Shown here one piece after another: positions 16,029-27,617 of a stretch of DNA of 64,000 bases. The notes under the pieces were generated by a model that was not told the origin of the DNA, ran no database searches, and saw only the letters and a program-made list of their open reading frames with translations. The stretch is from Rhodanobacter_A agri (GTDB lineage Bacteria; Pseudomonadota; Gammaproteobacteria; Xanthomonadales; Rhodanobacteraceae). The position numbers were made by a program, and so were the translations under genes. Position 1 is the stretch's first letter. Every line of letters begins with the position of its first letter. The stretch spans positions 620,001-684,000 of the forward strand of contig NZ_JADIKL010000002.1 in the NCBI RefSeq assembly GCF_044904705.1, read 5' to 3'.

Positions 16029-17051
16029 ATGACGCATCCGACCCTGGCGGTACTCGGTGCCGGCTCCTGGGGCACGGCGCTCGCCGCCTTGACGGCGCGC
16101 AACGGCGTACCGACCCGCTTGTGGGGCCGCGATCCGGACGCGCTGGCGGCGATGGCCGCGGCGCGTTGCAACCAGCGCTACCTGCCCGGCATCGAGCTGC
16201 CGGCGGCACTGGCCTACGAGCCGGACCTGGCCAGCGCGGTGCGCGGCGCCGGCATCGTGCTGCTGGTGGTGCCCAGCCACGCCTTCGCCGCGATGCTGGA
16301 CGATGTCGCTCCGCTGCTCGATGACGGTACGGCGATCGCCTGGGCCACCAAGGGCTTCGAGCCGGGTACCGGGCGCTTCCTGCACGAGCTGGTGACACGG
16401 CGCCTGCCGGGCCGCCCGGCCGCGGTGATCACCGGACCCTCGTTCGCCAAGGAAGTGGCGGCAGGCCTGCCCAGCGCGGTCACCGTGCATTCCGAGGACG
16501 ATGCCTACGCGCAACGCCTCGCCGGCTTGCTGCACGCGCCGAACCTGCGCGCCTATTCCGGCCGCGACATGCTTGGCGCGGAACTCGGCGGCGCGATGAA
16601 AAATGTGCTGGCGGTAGCCACCGGCATCGCCGACGGCATGGAACTGGGCCTCAATGCGCGTGCTGGCCTGATCACCCGCGGCATGAACGAGATGTTGCGC
16701 CTCGGTGTGGCGCTGGGCGCGCGGCCGGAGACCTTGATCGGCCTGTCCGGCCTCGGCGACCTGGTGCTCACCTGTACCGGCGACCTCTCGCGCAACCGCC
16801 GGCTGGGCCTGGCGCTGGGCAAGGGCGTCGCTATCGACGAGGCGGTGCGCCAGATCGGCCAGGTGGTGGAAAGCGTGCTCACCGCCGACGAAGTGGCCCG
16901 GCTGGCCGACCAGCATGCGCTGGACCTGCCGATCAGCGCCGGTGTGCGCGCCGTGCTGCACGGCGAAGTCACCCCGGCCGAAGGGCTGAAGATGCTGATG
17001 GCGCGCGAGCAGAAGCCCGAATACCCGCACGGCCTGTTCGGCAACAGCTGA
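16029..17051 (+). CDS. gpsA: NAD(P)H-dependent glycerol-3-phosphate dehydrogenase
   Basis: 340 residues. The N-terminal dinucleotide-binding loop LGAGSWGTALA is at about residues 8-18. The catalytic lysine lies in GGAMKNVLA (about 192), and further family motifs are GPSFAKEVAAG, GLSGLGDLVLTCT and SRNRRLG. The enzyme makes sn-glycerol 3-phosphate from dihydroxyacetone phosphate for phospholipid synthesis. It is probably cotranscribed with secB. Confidence 0.97.
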   Translation: MTHPTLAVLGAGSWGTALAALTARNGVPTRLWGRDPDALAAMAAARCNQRYLPGIELPAALAYEPDLASAVRGAGIVLLVVPSHAFAAMLDDVAPLLDDGTAIAWATKGFEPGTGRFLHELVTRRLPGRPAAVITGPSFAKEVAAGLPSAVTVHSEDDAYAQRLAGLLHAPNLRAYSGRDMLGAELGGAMKNVLAVATGIADGMELGLNARAGLITRGMNEMLRLGVALGARPETLIGLSGLGDLVLTCTGDLSRNRRLGLALGKGVAIDEAVRQIGQVVESVLTADEVARLADQHALDLPISAGVRAVLHGEVTPAEGLKMLMAREQKPEYPHGLFGNS

Positions 17052-17137
17052 GCCCTGGCGCGCGAACGCGCATCCCGACACGCGAACTCCGCTACAGGCC
17101 TGCTAAGCTCGGCGTTTTGGTTGTCGCCACGGGGCGC

Positions 17138-20158
<3,021 letters not shown>

Positions 20159-20168
20159 GCGCGCGGAT

Positions 20169-20852
20169 TCAGCCGCGCGCCGCCACCTCGTCGATGCGCT
20201 TGAGCATGTCCGCCGGATCCTCGTACACGCGGAACGCGCCGGAGCGGGCGAGTTCTTCTTCGCCATAACCGCCGGAGAGCAAGCCGATGCCCAGCGCGCG
20301 GGCGCGCTGCGCGGCGAGCATGTCCCACACGCTGTCGCCCACCACCATGGCTTTGTGGATGTCCACGCCCAGCCGCTCGGCGGCGGCGATGAACAGATCG
20401 GGATCGGGTTTGGCGTGGCGCACCTGGTCGCGGGTCACCACGGGCACCTTGGAGGGATCGACGCCGAGTGCCTCGAGATTGTGGATCGCGGTGCGCATCT
20501 GGCCGCTGGTGGCGATCGCCCAGGGAATCCCCTCTGCGGTGAGGTATGCCAGCAATTCGCGCGCGCCGGGCAGAGGCTTCACTCCGCCTTGCAGGTGCAA
20601 GCGGTTGAAGGCGGTCGCATGCGCGTCGTACAGCCGGGTGCGGCGTTCCTCGCTGATTTCCTGCCCGATCTCGCGCAGCAGCATGCGGGTGAACAGACCG
20701 CCGCTCATACCGATGCGGCGGTGGATGCGCCACACCGAGAGGTCGATGCCTTCGCTGTCCAGCGCTTCCTTCCACGCCAGCACGTGCTGGTAGACGCTGT
20801 CGACGAGGGTGCCGTCGAGGTCGAACAGGAAGGCGTTTTCGTGGCGTGACAT
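20169..20852 (-). CDS. HAD family phosphatase (beta-phosphoglucomutase-like)
   Basis: 227 residues. The HAD motif I DLDGTLVDS with nucleophile and acid/base aspartates is near the N-terminus. The cap region follows, then motif II ATSGQ, motif III around KPDPDLF, and motif IV GDSVWDM. This arrangement fits the phosphoglycolate phosphatase / beta-phosphoglucomutase subgroup. The substrate is not known. It lies 68 bases downstream of glucokinase on the same strand and may be cotranscribed with it, which would suit a sugar-phosphate substrate. The ATG at 20852 is preferred over a TTG two codons upstream. Confidence 0.87.
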   Translation of the reverse strand: MSRHENAFLFDLDGTLVDSVYQHVLAWKEALDSEGIDLSVWRIHRRIGMSGGLFTRMLLREIGQEISEERRTRLYDAHATAFNRLHLQGGVKPLPGARELLAYLTAEGIPWAIATSGQMRTAIHNLEALGVDPSKVPVVTRDQVRHAKPDPDLFIAAAERLGVDIHKAMVVGDSVWDMLAAQRARALGIGLLSGGYGEEELARSGAFRVYEDPADMLKRIDEVAARG

Positions 20853-20920
20853 AGGCAATCCGTGTCGAGGGCGAAACGGATGATGGTGCTGGTGCGCGCG
20901 TTATGCGCGCGTAAGTACCT

Positions 20921-21934
20921 TCAGTGCGACGACCGCAGGCTTTGGCCGGCAGCGCGCAGGGCGATCGCCGCCGCACCGAGCAGGCCCGGTTCCGGGTGCA
21001 CGATCGCCAGCGTCGGCACCCGCTCCATCGTCTCGCGGAAGCGGCCTTTGGCTTCGAAGCGTTCGCGGAAACCGCCGCGATGCAGCCACGGCAGCAGAAA
21101 CGGCAACACGCCGCCGGTGAGGTAGACGCCGTCCCAGCCGCCCAGGCTCATCACCAAGTCGCCGGCGACGCTGCCGAAGATGCCGGCCAGCGTCTCCACC
21201 GTGCGCACGCACAGCGGGTCGCTGCCGTCCTCGGCGTGTGCGGTGATGTCCTCGGGCGTGTATTCCTCGGCCGGCTGGCCGGCGATGTCGGCGAGTGCGA
21301 GGTAGAGGTTCACCAGGCCGTTGCCGCAGATCATGCGCTCGTTGGAGACGCGGCCGAAGCGCGCGTTGAGCCGATGCAGGATCTCGATGTCCTCGGTGGT
21401 GTGTGCGGCGAAGCCGGCGTGGCCACCTTCGCTCTCCAGCACGATCCACTGTTCGTCGCGCCACAGCAGGCCGGCCACGCCGAGGCCAGTGCCCGGCCCC
21501 ATCACCACGAAGGTCTGGGGGTGCTCGCTGCCGAGTGCCGGCGCCGTCAGCGTGCCGACTGGCGACAATGCGTCGGCGGCCAGCAACGGCACCGCCATGC
21601 TCTGCGCGGCGAAGTCGTTGACCAGTTGCACCGCGTCCATGCGCAGCTCGGCCTGCAGTGCCGGCGCTGAAATCGCCCACGGATTGTTGGTGACCTTCAC
21701 CGTCTCGCCGCCGGCGATGCGTCCTGCCGCGGCGATCACCGCCTGCGAGGCGGCGCAGCCGGTGTCGGCGAAGTACTGCCGCGCGGCGTCGGCCAGCGCG
21801 GGGAAGTCTTTCACCCGGTAACGCCGGATGCTGTCCATGACCAGCGGCGTGGCAGTGTCGGCGCCGGCCAGCGCGAAGCGCACGTTGGTGCCGCCCAGGT
21901 CGGCAAGCAGGGTGGAAGGGGTTCCGTGGGGCAT
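20921..21934 (-). CDS. glk: glucokinase
   Basis: 337 residues. The ATP phosphate-1 motif LADLGGTNVRFAL is at the N-terminus, followed by VTNNPWAIS and VNDFAAQSMAVP, then VVMGPGTGLGVAGL, EGGHAGFAA and the GGWDGVYLTGGV segment. This is the bacterial Glk family (PF02685), which phosphorylates glucose with ATP. The ATG at 21934 is chosen because the family begins close to the phosphate motif; no clear Shine-Dalgarno precedes it. The gene is next to the HAD phosphatase gene. Confidence 0.93.
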   Translation of the reverse strand: MPHGTPSTLLADLGGTNVRFALAGADTATPLVMDSIRRYRVKDFPALADAARQYFADTGCAASQAVIAAAGRIAGGETVKVTNNPWAISAPALQAELRMDAVQLVNDFAAQSMAVPLLAADALSPVGTLTAPALGSEHPQTFVVMGPGTGLGVAGLLWRDEQWIVLESEGGHAGFAAHTTEDIEILHRLNARFGRVSNERMICGNGLVNLYLALADIAGQPAEEYTPEDITAHAEDGSDPLCVRTVETLAGIFGSVAGDLVMSLGGWDGVYLTGGVLPFLLPWLHRGGFRERFEAKGRFRETMERVPTLAIVHPEPGLLGAAAIALRAAGQSLRSSH

Positions 21935-22030
21935 CGGGGGGACAGCCTGTGGCAACGCGTAAAGGGTAAGCGTGCCTTGTCAGGCCGGTGCGCGTCCACT
22001 GTATGCATACGTATGGTGCGCGTAGACGAC

Positions 22031-23638
22031 TCAGGCGTGCCGTCCCCGCCCGGGATGGTGCTTCTTGCCCGATCCGGCAGAAGGCGCGCCCGCCGCGGGC
22101 GGGCTCTGTGCCGCCAGCGCGGCCAGCAGCATCTGGCCGTCCGGGCTGCCCAAACCGGTGCAGGCATCCCAACCCGTGGCCGCGGCGTAACTGCCGTTGT
22201 TGCCTTGAGTGATGTCGTGGAAGGCGGTTTCGCCGATCTGGTAAAGCGCGGCGTGCACATCGCCCACGGCGCGCCCCAGCGACTGGTTGCAGCGCGCCAG
22301 CAGCGCAGCCCACAGTGGCGCCACTGCGCTGGTGCCGCCGATCACTTCGTCCTGCCCGTCCACCCGCACCTGGTAACCGGTGAGCGGGTCGGCGTCGCCG
22401 GCGACGTCGGGAACGCCGCGGCCCGCGTAGCCGTTTGCCGCCTTCGGTACGTTGCTGCCTTGCTGCCATGTCGGCAGCGCGTAGTCCACGCTGACGCCGC
22501 CGCCGGTGGCGCCCTCGTTGGCGGCGGTCTCGTTCCATACCGTTTCGCTGGTGATCGCGCTTGCGCTGGCGGTCAGCGTGGTGCCGCCGCAGGCCAGCGA
22601 ATACGGACTGGAGGCGGGAAAATCCACGTGTGGCTGGCCGTCGCTCTCGCCGTCGCTGGAGCCGCTGTCGCCCGCGGCGGCGGTCACGGTGACGCCGAGT
22701 GCGGCGGCGTCTTCCAGCGCGCTCTGCATCGCGGCGAGCGAGCTGGCGCTCCAGCTGTCCTCCGGCCCGCCCCAGCTGATCGAGATGATCGATGGTTTGC
22801 GCGTGGCGTCGTGCGCCGCCTGCGAAATCGCTTCGTAGAAACCCTGGTCGGTGTTCGGCGCGAAGTACACCGCGATCGCCGCGCCGGGTGCCAGTGCGCC
22901 CACCATCTCGATGTCCAGCATCACTTCCGGATCGGCCGCGCCGCCCGGGCTGTTCTTGCCGCCGGCCACCGACACCGCGGTCACCGTGGGCGGCGTGGCG
23001 ATGCCCAGCGCGGTGAAGTAAGTGGTGAGGTCGGCCTGGCTGAAGCCGCCGCCCAGCTCGATCAGCGCCACGCACTGGCCGCTGCCGTCGGTGTTCGGAG
23101 GGAAGGCGTAGAGCTGCCCCATCTGGAGTGGCGTGTAGGTCTGGTTCGGCGTCGCCAGCGCCTTGCGGAAGTGCGCCTTCGCCACCGGGCGGCGATCCAG
23201 GCCCAGCACCGCGAGTACCGAGGGCGCGAGCTCGGCCGGCAAGGTAGCTGCTTGTTCGCAACCCACGACGTAGCGGCTCAGGCCGGGCAGCCGGTAGCGT
23301 CCGAGCTGCACGCCGAACGCGCGCTGCAGCGCGTCCACCGAACCACTGAGATGCATCACGCGCCGATGCGGTTCGCAGCCGGTTTCTTTGAGATTGTGCA
23401 GGTTGGCGTAGTTGCGCAGCTTGTTGATGTCGGCCGGGTCGGCGCCGCAGTGCGCGCCGAATTCGCCGCGTGGCCAACGCGGGGACTGTGGCCATGCCGC
23501 CGGGACAGGCGGTTCGCCCATGCGCCGGAACACCACGGTGACCTTGAGCGGCGTGCGACTGGTGTGCGGGCCGAGGTAGCGCGCCCCGGCGGGAAGGGGA
23601 CGGCCGGCATGAAGGGCGTGATGTGCGGGGGTATTCAT
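22031..23638 (-). CDS. S53 family peptidase (sedolisin/kumamolisin-like)
   Basis: 535 residues. A Pro-kumamolisin prodomain occupies roughly 1-150, followed by a catalytic domain with the sedolisin set: Glu238 and Asp242 in DPEVMLDIEMV, oxyanion Asp324 in AAAGDSGSSDG, and Ser437 in GGTSAVAPLW. The calcium site region reads ATGWDACTGLGSPDG. These are acid-active serine-carboxyl endopeptidases that mature by removing the prodomain. No signal peptide is seen at the chosen ATG (MNTPAHHALHAGRPL), which is unusual for a secreted protease. A longer frame to 23788 adds no signal either. It is divergent from hemB. Confidence 0.92.
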   Translation of the reverse strand: MNTPAHHALHAGRPLPAGARYLGPHTSRTPLKVTVVFRRMGEPPVPAAWPQSPRWPRGEFGAHCGADPADINKLRNYANLHNLKETGCEPHRRVMHLSGSVDALQRAFGVQLGRYRLPGLSRYVVGCEQAATLPAELAPSVLAVLGLDRRPVAKAHFRKALATPNQTYTPLQMGQLYAFPPNTDGSGQCVALIELGGGFSQADLTTYFTALGIATPPTVTAVSVAGGKNSPGGAADPEVMLDIEMVGALAPGAAIAVYFAPNTDQGFYEAISQAAHDATRKPSIISISWGGPEDSWSASSLAAMQSALEDAAALGVTVTAAAGDSGSSDGESDGQPHVDFPASSPYSLACGGTTLTASASAITSETVWNETAANEGATGGGVSVDYALPTWQQGSNVPKAANGYAGRGVPDVAGDADPLTGYQVRVDGQDEVIGGTSAVAPLWAALLARCNQSLGRAVGDVHAALYQIGETAFHDITQGNNGSYAAATGWDACTGLGSPDGQMLLAALAAQSPPAAGAPSAGSGKKHHPGRGRHA

Positions 23639-23805
23639 GACGATGGCTCCGGTGGACACGCGGCGAGCCTGCACCGAGCCGTGTGTGCATGGCGTGCGTT
23701 TGATGTTGACGCTTCGTATGCCGCTGCTGCGGCAAACCGTCCCCATCGGCCGTGCTTCACGGCGTGCGGCGCTAAAATGCGCCGACATTCACGCGAGACC
23801 ACGTC

Positions 23806-24798
23806 ATGAGCTTTCCCGCGATCCGTCCACGCCGCATGCGCCGCGACGCCTTCTCCCGTGCGCTGATGCGCGAGCACAGCCTGTTGCCCACCGATCTCAT
23901 CATGGTGGCCTTCGTGATCGAGGGCGAAGGCAGGCGCGAGGCGGTGCCATCGATGCCGGGCGTAGACCGGCTCTCCATCGACGAGCTGCTGAAGCTTGCC
24001 GGCGAATGCGTGCGGCTGGGCATTCCCGCGCTGGCGCTGTTTCCCTCGCCGGGGCAGGACGTGAAGAGCGAGGACGCGCGCGAGGCGTGGAACCCCGACA
24101 ACCTCATGCACCGCGCCACTCGCGCGTTGAAGGCGAAGTACCCCGACCTGGGCCTGATCGGCGACGTGGCGCTGGATCCCTACACCACGCACGGCCAGGA
24201 CGGCCTGATCGACGCGCACGGCTACGTGATGAACGAGCCCACCGTCGAGGCGCTGGTGAAGATGTCGCTGGCGCAGGCCGAGGCCGGCATGGACGTAGTG
24301 GCGCCCTCGGACATGATGGACGGCCGCGTCGGTGCGATCCGCGAGGCGCTGGAGGAAGCCGGCCATATCCACACCCGCATCCTCGCCTACTCAGCGAAAT
24401 ATGCATCTAGCTTCTACGGCCCGTTCCGCGATGCGGTGGGTTCGTCCGCCAACCTCGGCAAGGGCAACAAGCACACCTACCAGATGGACGTCGCCAACAG
24501 CGACGAGGCGCTGCGCGAAGTCGAGCTGGATATCCAGGAAGGCGCGGACATGGTGATGGTGAAGCCGGGCCTGCCTTACCTCGACGTGTTGCGCCGGGTG
24601 AAGGATGCGTTCGGCATGCCCACCTTCGTGTACCAGGTCAGCGGCGAGTACGCGATGCTCAAGGCCGCCGCACAGAACGGCTGGCTGGACGAGAAGGCCG
24701 TGGTGCTGGAAACGCTCACGGCGTTCAAGCGCGCAGGCGCCGATGCGATCCTCACCTACTTCGCAGTGGATGCGGCGAAGTGGTTGCGCGGAGAGTGA
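23806..24798 (+). CDS. hemB: porphobilinogen synthase (delta-aminolevulinic acid dehydratase)
   Basis: 330 residues. The two Schiff-base lysines are Lys198 (AYSAKYASSFYGPF) and Lys253 (MVKPGLPYLD). The metal-site segment reads DVALDPYTTHGQDG, without the cysteines of zinc enzymes, so this is the Mg-dependent type. It condenses two 5-aminolevulinate molecules to porphobilinogen in haem synthesis, which also feeds the haem A genes near 60 kb. The gene is divergent from the S53 peptidase gene; TAAAAT about 35 bases upstream of the ATG could be a -10 element. Confidence 0.97.
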   Translation: MSFPAIRPRRMRRDAFSRALMREHSLLPTDLIMVAFVIEGEGRREAVPSMPGVDRLSIDELLKLAGECVRLGIPALALFPSPGQDVKSEDAREAWNPDNLMHRATRALKAKYPDLGLIGDVALDPYTTHGQDGLIDAHGYVMNEPTVEALVKMSLAQAEAGMDVVAPSDMMDGRVGAIREALEEAGHIHTRILAYSAKYASSFYGPFRDAVGSSANLGKGNKHTYQMDVANSDEALREVELDIQEGADMVMVKPGLPYLDVLRRVKDAFGMPTFVYQVSGEYAMLKAAAQNGWLDEKAVVLETLTAFKRAGADAILTYFAVDAAKWLRGE

Positions 24799-24818
24799 AC
24801 CCAGCGCCATTCGCAGAA

Positions 24819-24845
24819 CGGGCCTGTCATCCATAGACAGGCCCG
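24819..24845. terminator. hairpin after hemB, possible terminator
   Basis: Perfect 10-bp stem CGGGCCTGTC/GACAGGCCCG with a 7-base loop, 21 bases after the hemB stop codon and between convergent genes. It lacks a T tract, so termination is only likely. Confidence 0.45.
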
Positions 24846-24933
24846 CAGTACGGCCACTTTTCAAGGTGCTTCGATCACCGGGGCGCCGTTCCTGACGGTG
24901 TAGGCCATCAGAGACTTCAGGGGCCTGTGGGTA

Positions 24934-25359
24934 TCAGCCCGTGGCGGCCTGCTGGATCGCGGCGCCCAGCTCTTCGTTGGTGTATGCCTTGCCGCCGATG
25001 CCCCAGGCTCCGTCGAGCGCGTAGGTCACGTTGACGAAGGTGCGTTCGCGCGGGTGCGGGCTGGCCTTGAGCCGGTCGATGATGTCGGTGACTTCGCCGA
25101 CGAAGGCCTGCTTGACGCTGGCGTCGGGAAACGTCGTCGCCGGTACCTTCACCTCGACGACGGCAAGCGACTGCGGCCGGCCGCCGGCGTAGCTGGCCGA
25201 CTCCGGGCTCACCGTCACGTGGCCGATGACGTTCGGCGTCATGAAGGCGTTGCCGTCGAGGCCATGCGCGCGCAGCAACGCATCGGCGATGAGGGGAAAC
25301 ACTTCGCGCTCGCCTTGCGGGGTGAGCAGGCCTTGGCTGAGCTGAATGGAAATGGGCAT
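24934..25359 (-). CDS. tautomerase-superfamily-like protein
   Basis: 141 residues with AGGAG 8 bases before the ATG. The chain begins MPISIQLSQG, so after Met removal a proline would be N-terminal, as in the 4-oxalocrotonate tautomerase/MIF superfamily. The double-length pattern of two beta-alpha-beta units (residues about 2-60 and 64-130, with TFVNVTYALDGAWGIGGK) also fits. The substrate is unknown. The gene is divergent from a TetR regulator, with palindromic operator-like sites between them, so it is probably the main regulated target. Confidence 0.65.
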   Translation of the reverse strand: MPISIQLSQGLLTPQGEREVFPLIADALLRAHGLDGNAFMTPNVIGHVTVSPESASYAGGRPQSLAVVEVKVPATTFPDASVKQAFVGEVTDIIDRLKASPHPRERTFVNVTYALDGAWGIGGKAYTNEELGAAIQQAATG

Positions 25360-25427
25360 GGCAATAACTCCTAGGAAATCCGGTGGATTGATCGGGTCGT
25401 AAACCTTGCGACTGCGCCACGCTCGCC

Positions 25428-25500
25428 ATATAACGACCGTGACGCGGCGATCGTTTCATAACGATCGTTATGTAGTCAAGCGCCACATTGCGATCGTTAT
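25428..25500. promoter_or_regulatory. TetR-type operator cluster between tautomerase and tetR genes
   Basis: A perfect 16-bp palindrome, CATAACGATCGTTATG, lies at 25457-25472. Related half-sites are ATAACGACCGT at 25430-25440, CGATCGTTTCAT at 25448-25459, and ATTGCGATCGTTAT at 25487-25500, the last just before the tetR ribosome site (CCGGAGG). Position and symmetry fit a dimeric TetR protein controlling both divergent genes. Confidence 0.72.
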
Positions 25501-25512
25501 CCGGAGGCTCCG

Positions 25513-26097
25513 ATGGCACACAAGGCGGGACAGAAAGAAGCGGGCAGGGCGAAGATCCTGCAAAGCGCGGGGCGCGCGTTCCGCAGCCAGGGGTTCGGCG
25601 GCAGCGGCGTCGATGGCCTGGCCAAGGGCGCGAATGTGACGTCGGGGGCGTTCTATGCGCACTTCAAGTCGAAGGCCGATGCTTTCCGCGAAGCGGTCGT
25701 CGTGGGGATGGCGGATCTTCGGCATGGCGTCGAGCAGATGCGCGAGCAGCTGGGCAGCCGCTGGCGCAGCGGCTTCGTCGACTTCTACCTGGGCGACCGC
25801 CGTACCTGCGACCTGGCCGACAGCTGCGCCCTGCAAAGCCTCTCCAGCGAAGTGGCGCGTGCCAGCGACGAGGCAAGGCATGCGTACGAAGTGGAGCTGC
25901 ACACGGTCATCGAGGCCATGGCCGCCGGGCTGGCCGGCAAACCCAAGGCGCGGCGCGAGGAGGCGATCGCGCTGCTGGCGCTGCTCGTGGGCGGGGTCAC
26001 GATGGCGCGTGCAGTGCAGGACCCCGCCACCAGCGATGCGATCGCCGCGGCCGTGCGCAAGGCGGCGCTCGCGCTGGAAGGGCCGGAAGCGCGTTGA
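25513..26097 (+). CDS. TetR/AcrR family transcriptional regulator
   Basis: 194 residues, start ATG with GGAG upstream. The N-terminal helix-turn-helix reads ILQSAGRAFRSQGFGGSGVDGLAKGANVTSGAFYAHFKSK-like (residues about 15-53), a classic TetR DNA-binding domain. The C-terminal ligand domain contains TCDLADSCALQSLSSEV, similar to the TetR group next to small-molecule detoxification genes. It probably represses itself and the divergent tautomerase-like gene through the ATAACGATCGTTAT sites. The inducer is unknown. Confidence 0.92.
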   Translation: MAHKAGQKEAGRAKILQSAGRAFRSQGFGGSGVDGLAKGANVTSGAFYAHFKSKADAFREAVVVGMADLRHGVEQMREQLGSRWRSGFVDFYLGDRRTCDLADSCALQSLSSEVARASDEARHAYEVELHTVIEAMAAGLAGKPKARREEAIALLALLVGGVTMARAVQDPATSDAIAAAVRKAALALEGPEAR

Positions 26098-26230
26098 TGC
26101 CATCGCAGCGGCGGGTCGCGGTGCCGATAGTGGCCGCAACGATCTTGCCCGCAAAAAACCACAGCGGCGGCCGCGGCCGGGCCGCGTCAATCGGCAAGCT
26201 GGCGTCTGGTTTTCCGCCTTGAACACGCAT

Positions 26231-26249
26231 GCCTGGCCAGATGCCAGGC
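26231..26249 (+). promoter_or_regulatory. small hairpin before the esterase ribosome site
   Basis: GCCTGGC-CAGAT-GCCAGGC, a 7-bp stem with a 5-base loop, ends just before AGGGAG, the ribosome site of the next gene. It could modulate translation, but nothing else supports a function. Confidence 0.3.
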
Positions 26250-26260
26250 GAGGGAGTGTC

Positions 26261-27199
26261 ATGAAGCTGTGGAGCGTTGCATTGTTGCTATGGGTCGCGG
26301 GTGCCAGCGTGCACGCGGAGTCGGCGGCATGGCAGCCGGGCGCCGGCCACGTGCAGATGCCGCTGTGGCCAGGCACGCCGCCCGACATGAAGGCGATGCC
26401 GGGGCCGGAGAAGGCGGAGACGGGCAGCACGCTGCTCGCCGGCAAGACCGTGACCGCCGTGCGTAACGTGTCGCAGCCCACCATGACGGTCTATGCGCCG
26501 CAGGGAAAAAACACCGGTGCTGCGGTGGTGGTGATCCCGGGTGGTGGCTTCGAGATCCTGGCCATCGACCTGGAAGGCACCGAGATCTGCGACTGGCTGA
26601 CCTCGCGCGGCGTCACCTGCGTGCTGCTCAAATACCGCGTGCCGAGTGCACCGTACGACTGGCACAGCGACAGCCGGCCGCACAACTATCAGGTGCCGAC
26701 CATGGCGCTGGAGGACGTGCAGCGCACGATGGGCCTGGTGCGCCTGCACGCAAAGGCATGGAACATCGATCCCCGCAAGGTCGGCGTGGTCGGTTTCTCC
26801 GCCGGCGGCTACCTGGTGGCGGAAATCAGCACGCACTTCGACAAGCGCTTGTACAAACCGGTGGACGCGGCCGACAAGGAAAGCGCGCGCCCGGATTTCG
26901 CGATGGCGATCTATCCAGGGCACCTCGCGCTGGACAACGGCAAGTTGAATCCCAACGTGCCAGTCAGTCACGACACGCCGCCTACCTTCATCGTGCAGGC
27001 CGAGAACGACAACGTGGATGGCGTGCAGCAGGCGTTGGTCTATTTCGCCGCGCTGAAGAAGGCCGACGTCCCGACGGAGATGCACCTGTATGCGCAAGGC
27101 GGCCATGCCTTCGGCGTGCGGCGCACGGACAAGCCGATCACCCACTGGACCGATCTGGCGGATGCGTGGATGCGGACGATCGGCGTGCTTCCCCGCTGA
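26261..27199 (+). CDS. secreted alpha/beta hydrolase (carbohydrate esterase-like)
   Basis: 312 residues. A signal peptide (MKLWSVALLLWVAGASVHA) precedes an alpha/beta hydrolase of the BD-FAE / acetyl-xylan esterase-like group. The oxyanion loop is VVVIPGGGFEIL, the nucleophile Ser is in GFSAGGYL, an Asp lies in the QAENDNVDG region, and the His is in GGHAFGVRR. Such enzymes often remove acyl groups from plant polysaccharides, in line with the two alpha-galactosidases 3 kb away. AGGGAG precedes the ATG. The longer upstream frame overlaps tetR and is not coding. It ends 6 bases before the convergent tautomerase gene. Confidence 0.85.
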   Translation: MKLWSVALLLWVAGASVHAESAAWQPGAGHVQMPLWPGTPPDMKAMPGPEKAETGSTLLAGKTVTAVRNVSQPTMTVYAPQGKNTGAAVVVIPGGGFEILAIDLEGTEICDWLTSRGVTCVLLKYRVPSAPYDWHSDSRPHNYQVPTMALEDVQRTMGLVRLHAKAWNIDPRKVGVVGFSAGGYLVAEISTHFDKRLYKPVDAADKESARPDFAMAIYPGHLALDNGKLNPNVPVSHDTPPTFIVQAENDNVDGVQQALVYFAALKKADVPTEMHLYAQGGHAFGVRRTDKPITHWTDLADAWMRTIGVLPR

Positions 27200-27205
27200 G
27201 GCCGT

Positions 27206-27586
27206 TCACGCGTACTGCGCGATGCCATTGCCGAACGACCAGTTTTCCTTGGCCGTCTCCAGCAGGTTGATGAAAACATCCTCGGGCCGCAAACCGGGGT
27301 CGGCGGCGAGCTTTTCGGCCACGCAGCGATAGAACGCCTGCTTCTGCGCCACCGTGCGTGAGTTGTTGCAGGTGATCTGCACGATCACCAGATCGTCGCT
27401 GCGCGCGATGCCGAGGTAATGCGGGTCGCAGTCGAACTCTTCGGCATCGTGCTGGTGGATCAGGATGAAGCGGTCGTCTTCCGGCACGTTGAAGGTTTCG
27501 CGCATGGCAGCGTAGATGCCGTTGCGCAGGGCGGCGAGATGGGCCGCGGACTTGCCGCGGCGCAGCGAGATACGGACGAGTGGCAT
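27206..27586 (-). CDS. tautomerase family protein (Tautomerase_2-like)
   Basis: 126 residues beginning MPLVRISLRRGKS, with Pro2 as the predicted catalytic N-terminal proline. The family pattern EDDRFILIHQHD and VIVQITCNNSRT is typical of this group (PF14552-like). Such proteins catalyse keto-enol or dehalogenation steps. It is the last gene of a three-gene operon after the carboxymuconolactone decarboxylase and DUF4865 genes, probably controlled by the divergent LysR protein. Confidence 0.87.
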   Translation of the reverse strand: MPLVRISLRRGKSAAHLAALRNGIYAAMRETFNVPEDDRFILIHQHDAEEFDCDPHYLGIARSDDLVIVQITCNNSRTVAQKQAFYRCVAEKLAADPGLRPEDVFINLLETAKENWSFGNGIAQYA

Positions 27587-27617
27587 GGGTTTTCTCCAGC
27601 GGTTGTCGTGCGGTGCG

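Noticed and set aside
20887..20913. GCGCGC-GTTAT-GCGCGC hairpin between glk and the HAD gene as a terminator
   Set aside because: The stem is simple alternating GC with no T tract and is common by chance in DNA of this composition.
20901..23735. 944-codon minus-strand frame through glucokinase and the S53 peptidase
   Set aside because: A different frame over two genes that are both fully explained; low-complexity Arg-rich text.
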